A stretch of 64,000 nt of DNA from Blautia sp. AF19-10LB (GTDB taxonomy: Bacteria > Bacillota > Clostridia > Lachnospirales > Lachnospiraceae). Each line of letters starts with the position of its first letter. Positions within the stretch are counted from its first letter, which is position 1. This document shows, in pieces, positions 17,714 through 27,329 of this stretch. Under the pieces are notes generated by a model. The model saw nothing but the letters and a program-made list of their open reading frames with translations, made no database searches and was not told where the DNA came from. The position numbers and the translations under genes were made by a program. The DNA is taken from the NCBI RefSeq assembly GCF_003461245.1, contig NZ_QTWS01000008.1, forward strand, positions 42,660 through 106,659, given 5' to 3'.

Positions 17714-18979
17714 ATGAGATTAAAAAGATTATACAGCGGTCTTCTGGCTCTGGGACTTTCTTGTTCTGTATTGTTCCAGACACCGGTCCTGGCCGCCGAG
17801 GAAACAGCCGCAGATACTGCCCAGGCTGCTACTTCTGCTATAACAACAAACAGCATTCCGGGATGGCCTCAGGGACCAGAGATTACTTCCACAGCGGCCG
17901 TAATCATGGAGGACAGCACACAGACGATGCTTTATTCCAAAAACATGGATCAGGAACTGTATCCCGGTGCTACAGTCAAAGTCATGACTGTCCTGGTCGC
18001 TCTTGAAAATTCGCAGCTTACTGATGAAGTCACCATGACAGAAACCGGTGTTTCCGGTGTTACTGACGGAGGTGCCAATATTTCCGCACAGCTTGGAGAG
18101 GTTTTTACAATGGAACAATGCCTCTATGCGATCATGCTCTCCTCAGCAAATGACATCGCACTTCAGGTTGCAGAACACGTTGGCGGTTCTGTTGAAAACT
18201 TCGTTCAGATGATGAATGACCGGGCTGCACAGCTTGGCTGCACCAACACAGTATTTACCAAGTCTACCGGACTTCCAGATGAAAATCAGCATACCACCGC
18301 ACATGACATGGCACTTATTATGAAGGCAGCTATTGATAATGAATCCTTCCTGACCATTTCCAATACAGTTTCTTATACGATCCCAGCGACTAACGTATCC
18401 GGTGGTGAACGTGTACTAACCAACAATTTTCCATTGATGTCTTCATCCAATGCAGCCTATTATCAGTACTGTCTTGGTGGAAGGGAAGGTTATACAGAAG
18501 CCTCCGGCAGCACACTCGTCTGTGTAGCCGAAAAGGACGATGTCACCTTGATCGCTGTTGTTCTTCAGGGTGCTTCCGGTGTAACTACAACAGAAGCAGT
18601 CAGCCTGTTTAACTACGGATTTGATAATTTCCAGATGCTCTCCCTCGGAGACAACGACTTCAACATGGTTTCTGGCGGCAATGTCTACGTACCTGTCGGC
18701 GCCACAGCAGACAGTCTCACTACTGAAGATGGCGAAGAACAGGAAAACGGACAGTACAGCCGTCAGTATTTCTTTGGTGGTACTCCTGTCGGAACAGCAA
18801 CTATGGCAGCCACCCATGAAGACAATTCTTCTTTTTCTACTGAAAGCAACCAGAATATAGAAGCTGCCAGAGAATATTCCGCAGACAGGAACAATCTTCC
18901 ATACATCCTGTTCGGCGGTGCCGGTCTCATACTCTTCCTTCTACTTCTCTGGAGAATCATCAAAGTAGCAAAATCTTAA
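17714..18979 (+). CDS. DacA/PBP5-like protein with destroyed active site (putative pseudoenzyme)
   Basis: 421 residues: signal peptide to about residue 28, D-Ala-D-Ala carboxypeptidase domain, Glu/Ser-rich linker, C-terminal membrane segment (YILFGGAGLILFLLLLW) and a short basic tail. Compared with the paralogue at 33204, the SxxK motif STTK is replaced by A86-T-V-K89, so the nucleophilic serine is gone (codon GCT at 17969). KTG is replaced by R257-E258-G259. The middle motif SAN (144-146) remains. The frame is intact and the fold-defining segments are well kept. That points to a selected non-catalytic role such as peptide binding or partner control. It is the only plus-strand protein gene before 61 kb; the ATG has AGGAG in front. 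Confidence 0.88.
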   Translation: MRLKRLYSGLLALGLSCSVLFQTPVLAAEETAADTAQAATSAITTNSIPGWPQGPEITSTAAVIMEDSTQTMLYSKNMDQELYPGATVKVMTVLVALENSQLTDEVTMTETGVSGVTDGGANISAQLGEVFTMEQCLYAIMLSSANDIALQVAEHVGGSVENFVQMMNDRAAQLGCTNTVFTKSTGLPDENQHTTAHDMALIMKAAIDNESFLTISNTVSYTIPATNVSGGERVLTNNFPLMSSSNAAYYQYCLGGREGYTEASGSTLVCVAEKDDVTLIAVVLQGASGVTTTEAVSLFNYGFDNFQMLSLGDNDFNMVSGGNVYVPVGATADSLTTEDGEEQENGQYSRQYFFGGTPVGTATMAATHEDNSSFSTESNQNIEAAREYSADRNNLPYILFGGAGLILFLLLLWRIIKVAKS

Positions 18980-18997
18980 ATTTTTTTCACTTCTCAT

Positions 18998-19048
18998 AAA
19001 CCAGAAAATCAGCGGTGTGCCCTCAAGCACCCGCTGATTTTCTGGTTT
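18998..19048. terminator. Strong bidirectional terminator between DacA-like gene and yfhO
   Basis: An 18-bp perfect stem (18998-19015 with 19031-19048; core CCAGAAAATCAGCGG) and a 15-nt loop. On the plus strand it is followed by TTTTATTCTTT. The plus-side arm also codes the last residues of the minus-strand YfhO, whose stop codon (19023-19025) lies in the loop, so coding and termination signals overlap. Confidence 0.88.
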
Positions 19049-21560
19049 TATTCTTTCGTATGATCAGGAGCCTGCTCTGTGCAAACAAGATCCAGAACAG
19101 CACACTTCCTATCGTGCCTGCCTTTAATCCCGGTGCCTCGAAGGTAAGAAGGATCGTATGATCTCCCTCTGGCACTTCACATGCAAGGAATCCGATATCG
19201 CCGCGGAGCAGTTCCGCTTTTTCTCCATCGATCGTGAGACTCCAGCCTTTTTCATATGGGATCATAAACAGGGCATATCCATCTGCTTCTGCATGGACAC
19301 TTCCTGTCACAACAGAGTCTTTCTGCGGCGCATCCAGCGTCACGGAAGAATTTTGCTCTGCTGTCTCCTGCTCCTCGGGTTTGAGTGTCTGGATCTCAGA
19401 TGCATCTCCGATCTCCGTTCCATCCTCCAGGGCGATCGCCTCTCCGAGAAGTTCTTCCCTGTTCTCCTCTGTGCAGAGTTCCTTAAGGCTCTCCTCTGAA
19501 ATATCCTGCGTATAGAAATGCGCTGTCTGTGCATCCAGTACATTCTCATGGATATAAAGACTTCCCACCTGATCCAGCAGCTTATATTTTGTCTCGTCCG
19601 GTTCTCCGTTTCCGGAAAGGATGTATTTCACGCCCAGGAAAGCAGCCAGCCAGTTATCGTCCACATTGTTCCAGAACGTATAATGATTGTGATCTGCAAA
19701 AAACAGTTCCGGATAACAGGTCTCGACAAATTCTTTGACATTTCCGTTCATGACAGAATTATAAGTCGAAATCCCGCGGTATCCCTGCCCGGAAGAATCC
19801 ATCGAAACAGTTCCCGAAATATAATCTTTCTCTACACGGTAGAACGTCGGATCCTTTTCTTTGAGATAGTTCAGGCAGTCCGCAAGATCGACACGGTACA
19901 TCTCCCGGAAAAAATCCTGCGGTTTCTCGATCTCTGCGCGGTATTTTATCTCCTTGTCATCAGAAGTCCGCATCTCCTCATAGCGCTGTGTTTCCTGCAC
20001 CATCACTTCTGCCGGAACATCTGTCTTTTTCATGGTGACGCGGTTCTGATAATTTGTTCCGCCCTCAGAAACCACGTTCACGACAAGCACAACGCCCATA
20101 ACTCCTAGGATCACATTTCTTATCTGTATATCCTTCAGGAAACAGAGCAGCGTCAGGCAGACGGCTGTCAGAATTCCTGTGACGGTCAGGATCAGGATAT
20201 TTGTCCTGTATTCCTGGAAACCCGCCTGCTCATATCCGCACCAGTATGCCCAGCCCATGAGGGCAGTCACCGCAAGAATCAGCACAAGGTTCAGCTTGCC
20301 GCCTTTTCGCATGTAATCCCGCATCCACGCCATCAAAAGCAGAAAGACCGTCATCAGCACAAATGTATAACGCTGTGTCGGCAGTGTGAAGTAATTAAAG
20401 ACCGTTCCTCCGACCGGGAGTGCAGTTCCGACAAGGATCAGGGCAGCCACTCCATAGAGTACTCTTTTTGCCCGCTTCGTCATGTCTGCTTTTCGGAGGA
20501 CTGCAAGAAACTGCACATTCAGAAAAACAGCCAGCGTTGAGCAGAAAAGGACTGGATCTTCGTAATAGTTCATCACATACTGCTGCGGTCCTTTTGCCAG
20601 TCCGTAACCGTTCTGTAAGTTGCTTGAGAACATTCTCTTGAGCATGGACAGATAAAACTTCCTTGAATATGGCGTAAAACACTGACGCAGGAAATCAAGG
20701 AGCCCTGTTCCATCGCTTTCCAGTCTGGAAGACACATTCAGGAGAACTTCTGCCATCGGAAGGAACACGACAAGGCTCATTCCCACGCCCATGATCATCT
20801 CCGCGCAGCCGAGCAGAAATCTCTGTATCCTCTCTTTCCAGGTAAGTCCGTCCAGCATCAGGATCCGGAAAAGCAGATACAGCCCGGTCGCCGCCAGGCA
20901 CATGTATGTAAAGTACACGCTGTAGATCCCGCACAGGAATACCATGACCGGAAACAGTGCCTTTCCTTTCTTTTTCTGGATGAACTTCTCACAGAAAAGA
21001 AGCATCAGCGGAAAATAGATCACGACCGTTCCAAACTGGTAATGCTGCCCCCACACCAGGAGAAACCCATTCAGCGCATAAGCATAAGACGTGATCATCT
21101 TTGACGGCACGCTGAAAGAAAACTGTGACAGAAACCAGTAAAAAGCAAACGCCGCCACCATGATCTTGAGGATCTGAATGACATTGATATACAGAAGCAT
21201 ATGTGCCGGTCCCAGAACAACACCGACTCCATAAAGCAGCATCAGGAACGGATCAAACAGGTTAAAGTTAAACTGGTTGATCCCCAGCCCGTTATTAAAA
21301 TCCCAGAGGGAAAAGCTGCCGTCCCGCAGATGGTTCACAATGCTGGTATAGTTCATGATGTACTGCTGCCAGGTATCACTTCCGATATCGTTGAAGATCA
21401 TCAGGTCATTTCCATATAAATAATCCCGGAATATAAAACTACAGCTTGCACTCAGCAGCAGAAATAAAAAACAAAGCGCCCTCACATCAGGGCTTTGACA
21501 AAATCCGGACAGCTTCTGCACTGTCCGGATCTTTGAGCTTGATTTCATCTTTTCTTTCAT
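19023..21560 (-). CDS. YfhO-family polytopic membrane protein (GT-C type)
   Basis: 845 residues. About a dozen or more membrane segments occupy the first ~510 residues. The first outside loop contains the acidic motif NDLMIFNDIGSDTW. A large outside domain (~515-815) and a final membrane helix near the end (GSVLFWILFAQSRLLII) follow. In Bacillus and Listeria, YfhO works with a CsbB-type GT2 and a small flippase to glycosylate wall polymers outside the cell. Here an ArnC-like GT2 and two small EmrE-like proteins are encoded at 35618-37304, which could supply its lipid-linked sugar. It follows rmlD by 4 bp. Substrate specificity is inference. Confidence 0.87.
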   Translation of the reverse strand: MKEKMKSSSKIRTVQKLSGFCQSPDVRALCFLFLLLSASCSFIFRDYLYGNDLMIFNDIGSDTWQQYIMNYTSIVNHLRDGSFSLWDFNNGLGINQFNFNLFDPFLMLLYGVGVVLGPAHMLLYINVIQILKIMVAAFAFYWFLSQFSFSVPSKMITSYAYALNGFLLVWGQHYQFGTVVIYFPLMLLFCEKFIQKKKGKALFPVMVFLCGIYSVYFTYMCLAATGLYLLFRILMLDGLTWKERIQRFLLGCAEMIMGVGMSLVVFLPMAEVLLNVSSRLESDGTGLLDFLRQCFTPYSRKFYLSMLKRMFSSNLQNGYGLAKGPQQYVMNYYEDPVLFCSTLAVFLNVQFLAVLRKADMTKRAKRVLYGVAALILVGTALPVGGTVFNYFTLPTQRYTFVLMTVFLLLMAWMRDYMRKGGKLNLVLILAVTALMGWAYWCGYEQAGFQEYRTNILILTVTGILTAVCLTLLCFLKDIQIRNVILGVMGVVLVVNVVSEGGTNYQNRVTMKKTDVPAEVMVQETQRYEEMRTSDDKEIKYRAEIEKPQDFFREMYRVDLADCLNYLKEKDPTFYRVEKDYISGTVSMDSSGQGYRGISTYNSVMNGNVKEFVETCYPELFFADHNHYTFWNNVDDNWLAAFLGVKYILSGNGEPDETKYKLLDQVGSLYIHENVLDAQTAHFYTQDISEESLKELCTEENREELLGEAIALEDGTEIGDASEIQTLKPEEQETAEQNSSVTLDAPQKDSVVTGSVHAEADGYALFMIPYEKGWSLTIDGEKAELLRGDIGFLACEVPEGDHTILLTFEAPGLKAGTIGSVLFWILFAQSRLLIIRKNKTRKSAGA

Positions 21561-21564
21561 CAGT

Positions 21565-22413
21565 TTACATAATTTCCTTCAGATAACGTCCAAGAGCATC
21601 TTTCCAGTCCGGAAGACGGGTAAATCCATGCTCGTCGAGTTTCTTCTTCTCCATACGGCTGTTGGACGGACGTTTTGCCTTTGCCGGATATTCCGCAGAA
21701 CTTACCGGGAGGACTTTGACATTCATACCTGCCTGAGCGAAGATCTCTTTTGCAAAATCATACCAGGAAATGTAGCCGCCTTCATTTGTTGCATGGTATT
21801 TGCCGTACTCTTCTTTTTCCAGCATATCTACAAGAAGTCTTGCAAGGTCGTAGGTGTAAGTCGGTGTACCGATCTGGTCATTTACAACAGTCAGGGTATC
21901 ATGTGTTTTGCCAAGATTGATCATGGTCTTGATGAAGTTTTTGCCGTTCAGTCCGAATACCCATGCAATACGCACGATGTAGTGCTTCGGAGCATATTTT
22001 TCCACGGCAACTTCACCTTCGTATTTGGACTGTCCATAGACATTCAGCGGCTCTACGACTGGATCATCCGGCTCCCACGGGCGGATTCCCTGTCCGTCAA
22101 ACACATAGTCTGTGCTGATGTATATCATCGGAATGTCGAGTTTTCCACACATCTTTGCAATATTTGCTGTTCCATCCACATTTACTTTGTGGCAGACCTC
22201 CTGGTTATCCTCCGCTGCATCCACAGCAGTCCACGCTGCACAGTGGACAACTTTATCCGGATGAACTTCTGAGATCACTTTTTCTACGGCCGCGCTGTCT
22301 GTGATGTCCATCTCGGCAACATCAACGCCGACTCCTTCGTAGCCTCTTTTTGCCAGCTCGTTCATTACATCATAGCCAAGCTGTCCTTTTACGCCTGTTA
22401 CTAATACTTTCAT
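21565..22413 (-). CDS. rfbD: dTDP-4-dehydrorhamnose reductase
   Basis: Last step of dTDP-L-rhamnose synthesis: NAD(P)H reduction of dTDP-4-keto-rhamnose. 282 residues, a standard length. It shows the Rossmann motif VTGVKGQLG (6-14), the short-chain dehydrogenase YxxxK as YGQSK, and STDYVFDG. The other three rhamnose genes are nearby but dispersed: rfbC and rfbA at 31722-33171 and rfbB at 40726. It lies between the tandem GT2 at 22426 and yfhO. Confidence 0.95.
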   Translation of the reverse strand: MKVLVTGVKGQLGYDVMNELAKRGYEGVGVDVAEMDITDSAAVEKVISEVHPDKVVHCAAWTAVDAAEDNQEVCHKVNVDGTANIAKMCGKLDIPMIYISTDYVFDGQGIRPWEPDDPVVEPLNVYGQSKYEGEVAVEKYAPKHYIVRIAWVFGLNGKNFIKTMINLGKTHDTLTVVNDQIGTPTYTYDLARLLVDMLEKEEYGKYHATNEGGYISWYDFAKEIFAQAGMNVKVLPVSSAEYPAKAKRPSNSRMEKKKLDEHGFTRLPDWKDALGRYLKEIM

Positions 22414-22425
22414 CAGAAAATCCTC

Positions 22426-24870
22426 CTATATACGTCTCAGTGAAAAATCCTGACTCTTTAAGGTCAGATTTGGATTGTAATACGGATCGCCGTTTCTCAG
22501 GATATCCGGCCAGCGTTTCTCAAATATCTGGATCTCTTTGTTGAAACGTGCCACTTTTTCCGGTGTGTCCTCAAGTCCTCTGGATTTGGATTCGTAGTGA
22601 TACAGTTCTGCATATGGATTATACACGATCAGGTATCCGGCTGCACGGAGCTTCATACAGAAATCAATATCATTAAAGGCAACGGCAAGTTCTTCTGTCA
22701 GACCACCTACCTTATCAAATGCTTCTTTCTTCACCATCATGCAGGCTGCTGTCACCGCACTGTAATCCTGCGCGCAGATGATCCTGTGGCAATAGCCTGT
22801 CGTTCCACGAGGCTGGAGCACGAAACAGTGTCCTGCGATTCCACCAAAGCCAATAACTACACCGGCATGCTGGATCGTATCATCCTCATAATACATTCTC
22901 GCACCGACTGCACCTACATCACTTCTCATACAGTAGCCAAGAAGTTCTTCCAGACAGTCATCATTGATGATCTCTGTGTCATTGTTCAGAAGCAGGATAT
23001 ACTCGCCCTTCGCAAAGGATGCGCCGTAGTTGTTGATCGCGGAATAGTTGAACTCTCTGTCCCAGTAAACAACATGTGCTTTCGGGTTGGATGCTTCCAG
23101 TTCCTTGTAATATGCAAAGGTCTTATCATCTGTACTGTTATTTTCCACAATGATGTATTCGTAGTTCTGATACGTTGATTTCTTATCGATTGAATCCATG
23201 CAGCGTTTCAGATCATCAATATGATCCTTATTCGGAATGATGATGGAGATCAGCGGATCATGGTCACGGATAAATCTTGTTCTGTAAAGTCCCAGGAACT
23301 CTCCCTGGTATACTTCCGCATGGATGCCTGTTCTCTCATAATGTGCCTCGATCGCACGTTTTCCTGCCTCAAATGCATACGCCTTGCTCTCCGGATTCTC
23401 GGCCGTGGAGTCCTCATGACATCTCCAGTGGTACAGGATCTTCGGGATATGATAGATTTCTGAATGATCTACCGCCTCAATACAGCGGAAAATAAAATCA
23501 TAATCCTGCGCGCCGTCAAATTCACTGCGGAGAGTACCGACTTTATTAATGATCTCTCTGTCAACCACAAACAGATGGCAGATATAGTTTACGGTACAGA
23601 GAAGATCCGGGTTGTAATCTGGTTTGAAATGCGGCTGGAAGAACTTATGTCCATCCATCGACATCTTATCTTCATCGGAATACAGAACACGGATCCTGCG
23701 GTCTTTATTCAAAGCCTTGACGCACTCAAACAGTGCATGCGGTGTCAGTTCATCGTCATGATCTGCAAAAGCGATGTAATCCCCCGTTGCGATCTCGATT
23801 CCTGCATTGGTATTCTCAGAGATCTGAAGCTGCTGGTCATGAGAAACTACTTTGATACGTTCATCCGATGCTGCAAGCTCCTTAAGGAGTCCTGCGATCG
23901 GTGAATCTGCACCGCTTCCGTCAGAAAGACAGAGTTCCCAGTTCGGATAAGTCTGTGCCTTGACGGTATCAACCAGCTGTCTTAAGTATTTCTCAGGGGT
24001 CTTGTATAACGGGATCACGATAGAGATTTTTGGCTGAAAGTCGAATTTCTCTCTTCTCTGTTTCTCCAGTTCTTTCTGGCTCGGAAGATGCCTGAGGATC
24101 CACTTCTGATATGGAATTTCTCTTGTAGAAGCTGTCTTAACCTTGGCTGCGATTTTGCCCACCAGCGCCACGCTTCCCTGGCTTCTCCAGTAACGTAAGC
24201 CCTTTTTTGCATATTTCTCGACCTTTTTGCGAAGGACGACAGTCGGCTGAAGGTGTGCGATATGGACAGACTTCGTATTTCCTGCATAAAAAACAATATA
24301 GACAAATTTGCCTGTAAGGTTTGTCAGTTCTACAAAGAATCCTGTCTTATCATGGATCTCTGTCTCCTCATAAAGCTGTTCCACGTCGACACGTTCTGTA
24401 CGGAGGATTTCTGCTGAAATCTTCTCTTTATTTTCATCAAAGATCTGAATTTTGACCGGTTCAGATGCCACAGCCCATCCACGTACTCTCAGGAAGCCCT
24501 GCTGCACCTTTTCTTCTTCGATAAAAAACTGCGGTTTGCCTCTGCGTCGTTCCAGTTCTTTGACCGGAACAGAAAACCAGCAGAAGTTTTTGTCCGGCAT
24601 ATCTGCATAAACGGAAAGTTTCTGAAAGCCTTCCAGCGATTCCGGGAGACGGATCTCAGCCGTGATCCTCTCGCCGCGCATCAGATCAGGATCCTTGAAA
24701 CGCTCCAGTGCACTGACCATCTCCAGTTTCTTGATCTCTGCCTTTACTTCTGATCCGTCCAGGCAGGCACGCATTCTTGCTTCTTTTGGCCAGGTTCCCT
24801 GAAGGATGTAACAACATGGATTCTGAAGATGGAACCTGTCCTTGGTCACTTCAAAAATTTCTCTTGCCAT
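22426..24870 (-). CDS. Large tandem GT2 glycosyltransferase with N-terminal accessory domain
   Basis: 814 residues. The N-terminal ~250 residues are a beta-rich accessory region (FLRVRGWAVASEPVKIQIFD). Two GT2 domains follow: the first at about 290-520 (ISIVIPLYKTPE, IAFADHDDELTPHALFE) and the second at about 540-790 (ISIIIPNKDHIDDL, LLLNNDTEI, VAFNDIDFCMKLR). The end NPNLTLKSQDFSLRRI is shared with the GT at 24893 and, more loosely, with the one at 15626. It probably extends the rhamnose-containing polymer on the cytoplasmic side. Gap to the next GT upstream is 22 bp. Confidence 0.88.
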   Translation of the reverse strand: MAREIFEVTKDRFHLQNPCCYILQGTWPKEARMRACLDGSEVKAEIKKLEMVSALERFKDPDLMRGERITAEIRLPESLEGFQKLSVYADMPDKNFCWFSVPVKELERRRGKPQFFIEEEKVQQGFLRVRGWAVASEPVKIQIFDENKEKISAEILRTERVDVEQLYEETEIHDKTGFFVELTNLTGKFVYIVFYAGNTKSVHIAHLQPTVVLRKKVEKYAKKGLRYWRSQGSVALVGKIAAKVKTASTREIPYQKWILRHLPSQKELEKQRREKFDFQPKISIVIPLYKTPEKYLRQLVDTVKAQTYPNWELCLSDGSGADSPIAGLLKELAASDERIKVVSHDQQLQISENTNAGIEIATGDYIAFADHDDELTPHALFECVKALNKDRRIRVLYSDEDKMSMDGHKFFQPHFKPDYNPDLLCTVNYICHLFVVDREIINKVGTLRSEFDGAQDYDFIFRCIEAVDHSEIYHIPKILYHWRCHEDSTAENPESKAYAFEAGKRAIEAHYERTGIHAEVYQGEFLGLYRTRFIRDHDPLISIIIPNKDHIDDLKRCMDSIDKKSTYQNYEYIIVENNSTDDKTFAYYKELEASNPKAHVVYWDREFNYSAINNYGASFAKGEYILLLNNDTEIINDDCLEELLGYCMRSDVGAVGARMYYEDDTIQHAGVVIGFGGIAGHCFVLQPRGTTGYCHRIICAQDYSAVTAACMMVKKEAFDKVGGLTEELAVAFNDIDFCMKLRAAGYLIVYNPYAELYHYESKSRGLEDTPEKVARFNKEIQIFEKRWPDILRNGDPYYNPNLTLKSQDFSLRRI

Positions 24871-24892
24871 AATCTATATCCAACCTCATTTC

Positions 24893-27310
24893 TCAGTCTT
24901 CTCTCAGGGAACAGTCCCCTTCTGTCACAGAAAGATTCGGGCTGTAATACGGGTCCTCCATCTCAAGCTGCTGCGCCCATTTCTCCTGGAATCTCTTTAC
25001 TTCTTTGTCAAAGCGGAACTGTTTTTCCGGTGTATCTTCCAGTCCTCTTGATTTTGATTCATAGTGATACAGTTCTGCATACGGTGTAAAAATGATCTTC
25101 TTTCCTGCCGCACGGAATTTCATGCACAGATCGATATCATTAAATGCCACCTGGAAAGTCTCATCAAGACCGCCCACGGCATCAAAATCGGATTTCTTTA
25201 CCATCATGCACGCCGCTGTCACCGCACTGATCTCCTGCACGCTGATCATACGTCCAAAATAGCCCGGGTCTTCTTTCGATGCACGGCACATGATATGGCC
25301 TGCGATGCCTCCAAGTCCCAGGACAACACCCGCATGCTGGATCGTATCATCCGGGTAATAAAGCTTCGCTCCCACAGCCGCCACGTTTTCCTGCTGGCAG
25401 TTCTGGAGCATTTCTTCCATCCAGTCCGGTGTCAGGATCTCCACATCGTTGTTCAGGAAAAGAAGATACTCTCCCTTCGCTTCCTTCGCAGCGAAATTGT
25501 TGATCGCGGAATAGTTGAATTCTTTTTCCCAGGTCAGTACCCTCGCCTTCGGATAACGGTCCGGGAGTTTTCTGTAATATTCAAAGGTTTCTTCCTTCTC
25601 GCTGTTGTTCTCTACGATCAGGATCTCATAATTGCGATATGTTGATTTCCGTGTCATGGAAAACAGGCACAGCTCCAGATCATCTGTATGATCTTTGTTC
25701 GGAATAATGACAGAAATAAGTGGATTTCCCTGAACCTTCACATGGCTTCGATACCAGCCAGGACGTTCTGTCATCTCCACCTTCGCATCGATGCCCAGTC
25801 TCTGGTAATGCTCACGGACGGCTTTTCTTCCTGCTTCATATGCGTATGCCTTGCTGGAAGGATCTGCCGCTGTGGAGTCCATGTGGCATCTCCAGTGATA
25901 CAGCACTTTCGGGATATGCGTGATCTTCTGCGCCTTTTCGCAGCAGCGTAAGATAAAATCAAAATCCTGCGCGCCGTCAAATTCAGACCGGAGAAGTCCC
26001 GTTTCGTCTGTCAGGCTTTTTTTCACAACAAAAATATGACATATATAGTTGTTTTCCCTCAGACGGAACAGGTTAAAGTCAGGTTTGAAATTCGGGTCAA
26101 AGTAATGCCGGCCGTCCATGCTGACCTTATCCTCATCGGTATAAAGCACATCGGCACCTGTATCGTTGATCGCTTTGACGATCTCATAGAGAGCATCCGG
26201 TTCCAGGGTGTCATCGTGATCGCAGAGCATAAGATACTCGCCTGCTGCCAGCGCGACCGCCTCATTTGTGTTGACGGAGATCCCGCCATTCTCTTCCAGC
26301 TTGCGGTAAACAATACGTTTCTCTCTGCCGTAATGCTTCTCAATGAATTCTTTTGCCTTGTCATCCGGGCTTCCGTCTGCCAGGCAGAGCTGCCAGTTCT
26401 CATAGGACTGTCTGCGGACAGACTCCAGCAGTTCCTTAAGATAAGGAAGCGGTGTGCAGTACAGCGGAATCACAATGCTGATGAGCGGCTTCTGTGCAAA
26501 AGCAGCATGTTTCTGCCTGCGAAGGGTTCTCTTATCCACCTTATGGCGCGCAAGCCATGCTTCATATCCACCTTCTGCCACACTCTCTTTGCCAAAAAGC
26601 CTGCTTAAGAATCCTTTTGGTTTATTTTGTTTCCGAAGTTCCTCGATGTCAATCGTATATGTTTTGGTGACAGAATCACCACAGAAATGAAGAATGATCT
26701 CTCCGCCTTTGATCTCCGGAAGCGCCGCAGAGATCCGGAATCCGATCTCCTGCGTCTTATATTCCTCATCAAGATTCCTTCTCTCGACCACATCCGGTCT
26801 GCGTCCTCTGCTGATCCGGCAGTCCAGAAGTGATGCATCCTCCTGATGTACCGTCACTTCCACGCTTCCTCTCTGATCAACGACCCATCCCTGGATCTCC
26901 AGCATCGTATCATACAGGATCTCAACACAGTCCAGATGATATTGCACAAGATTTTCTTTGATCAATTCATCCAGTTCGTCTGCACTGATCTCCCAGATAC
27001 TGACACGTTCTTCACCGTCGCGGAGAAAAAGTTCCAGACTCTGATATTTCTCTGCCAGTTTCAGTATCTCCGGGATCTGAACGGTAAATCCCGGCAGAAA
27101 ATCCCCGAATTCACATCCAAGAGCCTGTGCGACATCCGGCCGCTCCCGTCTCTGGATCTCTGGCAGTTCTACCGTATCATAGCCATCTCCCAGAAGTTCA
27201 AATCCATATATTTTTCTGTCAGGATGTGAATACCATCCGTCCAGACTCAGCACATGACCATGTCTGTCATCGTAACGTTCTTCATCTATGCTGAAACAAA
27301 AATCACCCAT
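24893..27310 (-). CDS. Large tandem GT2 glycosyltransferase with duplicated N-terminal domain
   Basis: 805 residues. The N-terminal ~240 residues contain two related units, each with an Arg-Pro-Asp-Val signature: RRERPDVAQALGCEFGDFLPG (near 55-75) and RGRRPDVVERRNLDEEYKTQ (near 168-187). This is a domain often seen in front of clostridial polysaccharide GTs, and carbohydrate binding is plausible but unproven. Two GT2 domains follow (ISIVIPLYCTPLPYLKELL with LCDHDDTLEPDALYE; ISVIIPNKDHTDDL with LLFLNNDVEI). It is paralogous to the proteins at 22426 and 15626. A repeat element (27330-27471) separates it from the methyltransferase-kinase gene upstream. Confidence 0.88.
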   Translation of the reverse strand: MGDFCFSIDEERYDDRHGHVLSLDGWYSHPDRKIYGFELLGDGYDTVELPEIQRRERPDVAQALGCEFGDFLPGFTVQIPEILKLAEKYQSLELFLRDGEERVSIWEISADELDELIKENLVQYHLDCVEILYDTMLEIQGWVVDQRGSVEVTVHQEDASLLDCRISRGRRPDVVERRNLDEEYKTQEIGFRISAALPEIKGGEIILHFCGDSVTKTYTIDIEELRKQNKPKGFLSRLFGKESVAEGGYEAWLARHKVDKRTLRRQKHAAFAQKPLISIVIPLYCTPLPYLKELLESVRRQSYENWQLCLADGSPDDKAKEFIEKHYGREKRIVYRKLEENGGISVNTNEAVALAAGEYLMLCDHDDTLEPDALYEIVKAINDTGADVLYTDEDKVSMDGRHYFDPNFKPDFNLFRLRENNYICHIFVVKKSLTDETGLLRSEFDGAQDFDFILRCCEKAQKITHIPKVLYHWRCHMDSTAADPSSKAYAYEAGRKAVREHYQRLGIDAKVEMTERPGWYRSHVKVQGNPLISVIIPNKDHTDDLELCLFSMTRKSTYRNYEILIVENNSEKEETFEYYRKLPDRYPKARVLTWEKEFNYSAINNFAAKEAKGEYLLFLNNDVEILTPDWMEEMLQNCQQENVAAVGAKLYYPDDTIQHAGVVLGLGGIAGHIMCRASKEDPGYFGRMISVQEISAVTAACMMVKKSDFDAVGGLDETFQVAFNDIDLCMKFRAAGKKIIFTPYAELYHYESKSRGLEDTPEKQFRFDKEVKRFQEKWAQQLEMEDPYYSPNLSVTEGDCSLRED

Positions 27311-27329
27311 TCTACATCCTCTTAATTCC

